Shown here: piece by piece, positions 61,910 through 64,000 of the stretch
Layout of the letters: every line of letters begins with the position of its first letter
How positions within the stretch are numbered: position 1 is the first letter of the stretch
DNA from: Schizochytrium sp. TIO01
Lineage: Eukaryota; Sar; Bigyra; Thraustochytrida; Thraustochytriidae
DNA length: 64,000 nucleotides
Direction of reading: 5' to 3'
Assembly (NCBI GenBank): GCA_004764695.1
Contig: SMSO01000031.1
Span: forward strand, 5,069,048 to 5,133,047
Program-made: the position numbers and the translations under genes
The notes under the pieces: model-generated
The model's input: only the letters and a program-made list of their open reading frames with translations
What the model was told of the DNA's origin: nothing
Databases searched by the model: none

Positions 61910-64000
61910 CCTGCTTGAACTAACAAGCTAAGCGCCGTTCAAGTGGTCTTCAAGTGCTCAGCTAAACAAGCCATAGGGTCGCGGGGAGCCCCGCGCCAAG
62001 ATTCGTTCTCGGTCTCTCTGAAGTACACACCATGGTTCCACCTGATGTTCCCACATTTTACCTGAGCACCTCCACTTACATTTCATATACGTATTAGGAT
62101 GTCGTAGAAGGACATATGCCGAGGGAGGACATGTTTCTAGTGTGTTGTTGTCGCTGAGATGAGTTCAAGGCCTCGTCTTGATACACATGGGTTTACTAGG
62201 GAGCTAGCTATAATATCATTTTTAGCGGGGTATCAAAAACTATAAAGAAGAAAACAAAAAAAGAGAAAACTCATGTACCAAACAAAGCTTGGAATGTTCC
62301 TCCGCTCCCGATCTGAGCTTGGCTGCCCGTACAAGAAAGACTATGTAAGGAACGCTGACCAAGCCCCACTTGATGGCGAAGAAGGCAAGTTCACAGCATT
62401 ACCAGCCAAATCCGGTGGTATAGTCGATTCACCAAGCTGTCCCTGGTAGCAAATGTGATGTGCAGGTAGGAGCTCTTTTCTAAAAATTCGGCTGAGAAAG
62501 GTTGCAGACGAAAACAGATTTTTCCTTACCGGCGGAGAAGGTGTCCGGAGTGATAGGGTCTAAGCATAAAATGCTCATGCCAAAAGTGCAACCGGCGAAA
62601 GCAAAAGCGGAAGAAGCCAAATGTTCCAAGGGTATTATGTACACGGAGAAGCTGTAGGCTTGTGCTGCATTGGGTACCAGCATGATACCAGATCAAGCGG
62701 CAAATCGCTGTGAGACCGGCTTGCAGATTAAGTGTTGCCAGGTGCAGCTACTCGTGGCCAACACGGCGTATTTTGTGTCCTTTATAAAGAAATATTGATT
62801 AAGAAGTTCGGGTCCCGGCGTAAGGCATTCTCTACGGAAGTAAATGGTGAAAACAAAGATCTCCTACGAGGTTTTTCACGAGAGCCACTTCGTGCAGGTT
62901 GAGTGGTACCTGATTTAGGTAGGGAATACACGTAAGGAAGTCGCTGACTCGGAATGCCAGTTTGTTGAACCTGTGGCACGCAAACAATGAGACACTTTCT
63001 TAGGGTTGATACACTCTTCTTGCCGTTTATTTTTTGGCTTTCCTGTAAGGTAGGAAGAGCTTTGAACACCTGGCTTAATAAAGCTGCTTTGATTTATGCA
63101 GTCAGGTCCCAGTGCAAGTAAAAATTGGACCGTGAGATGGGCCGATCTTGAAAGCCTACATATCGCCCAAGCTGGTGAACTAAACGACACTTGTTTGCGG
63201 TCTTGAATCTCCGAACAACGTGGTATCCGCCCTCAAGAACCTTTACTATCCTTTTTAGAGCGGTGTCGTCGATATTTATTTTCCCTGGCAGTGCAGTTGT
63301 CGTGAGCGACAATCAGTGCAAATTATTAGAATGTAATTGACTCAATCATTCGCAAAGTCCAAAACATCGATAGCCACAAACAAGGCCTCTGGTTTTGATA
63401 TAAACTTTAATTGATAGCTTTGTTGTATGTATAAATCATGTACTAGCTTAAATCTGAGCATCGATGGTTATAAGTTATTTCAAGTAGACACTGGGTACGA
63501 ACGCCAAATTTGCTGTTTTAAAACTGGTGAATGATGCTTTTATTTCGAGCTAAGTGGCCACTGTTCTTTACTGACAAGAGAATGAGGGAACAATGTGATC
63601 AACGCACCTCATTTGCCGGAAGTAAGGAGTGGCGTGGCTTGCTACTGGCAAACATCACAATCTTCCATGCGCGCCTGCATCTAAATGAAGATTGCTTGAG
63701 AAGGTCGCTGGTAAACTAAAAAGCCAAAATGTGAAGGCGTTCAAGTTGAAAGAATTAAAAAAAAGGAATAAGAAAAAGAATAAGAGAATGCTCAGTACTG
63801 GTTAGAGTATTTCTGTCTGATTTGCTGCTTTTGCATTTTGATCCTGAGCAGTCTCGATAGCCTTTAGCGAATGTACTTTTGTGTGCTCGATTGTAATTCC
63901 ATTCGCCAGGAAGAGGAAATAAGAGCAAACGAGCTCAAATAGGCCGAGTAATTCTTCTCCGCATCCGATTCCTCTTTAATCGATTTCTTCTTTTATCCAC
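61910..64000. other. Intergenic region to the window end
   Basis: No supported gene. A 16-base GC palindrome lies at 61980-61995, about 70 bases upstream of the IQ gene start. Short frames at 62.5-63.3 kb have no recognisable domains. Confidence 0.55.
61980..61995. repeat. GC-rich perfect palindromic hairpin
   Basis: CGCGGGG, AG, CCCCGCG: a seven-pair stem with a two-base loop, in the presumed promoter or 5' leader of the IQ gene. Confidence 0.8.

Overview
This is nuclear DNA from a unicellular eukaryote. The evidence is: eukaryote-type serine tRNA genes with A/B boxes and T-run terminators, no bacterial operons or Shine-Dalgarno sites, long single-exon genes with Kozak-like starts, and eukaryote-only families (kinesin, tubulin tyrosine ligase-like, SET, BCD1, NSRP1, ZSWIM2-like). 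Coding genes look intron-free. Several families (TTL-like, ZSWIM2-like, kinesin-1, possibly C5orf34-like) are typical of microtubule-rich, often flagellated cells. My best guess is an intron-poor protist, perhaps a stramenopile, but nothing here fixes the lineage.

Layout. 1-3850: no convincing gene. 3851-6606: convergent pair of an NSRP1-like splicing regulator (+) and a secretory prolyl 4-hydroxylase-like oxygenase (-). 6736-10933 and 18066-18307: thirteen nearly identical tRNA-Ser(AGA) genes, mostly in a minus-strand tandem array. 10934-18065: AT-rich gene desert with a decayed dispersed repeat. 18595-20058: C5orf34-like protein. 20059-27306: gene desert with dense tetranucleotide microsatellites, ending in a 1,055-nt stretch with no ATG that leads into S-adenosylmethionine decarboxylase (27307-28479). 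29141-42050 is the gene-dense core: BCD1-like snoRNP assembly factor, TTL-like ligase, a coiled-coil protein, a SWIM/RING/ZZ/RING protein, a secretory tandem-SET protein and an ALKBH1-like dioxygenase. 42051-46017 is gene-poor. 46018-49167: kinesin-1-like motor. 49168-53412: non-coding, with a perfectly duplicated box C/D snoRNA-like gene plus a third candidate. 53413-54552: ARID protein. 56031-56684: NUDT5-like Nudix hydrolase. 57415-61909: a PH-IQ-WW protein split across three frames. 61910-64000: no convincing gene.

The genes do not form one pathway. Loose themes are RNA modification and processing (NSRP1, BCD1, snoRNAs, ALKBH1, tRNAs), the microtubule cytoskeleton (TTL, kinesin, IQ protein) and secretory-pathway protein modification (P4H-like, tandem SET). 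The most unusual signals are the tRNA-Ser amplification, the ATG-free leader of the decarboxylase gene, the duplicated snoRNA with complementarity to conserved large-subunit rRNA, and the two in-register one-base frame breaks in the IQ gene.
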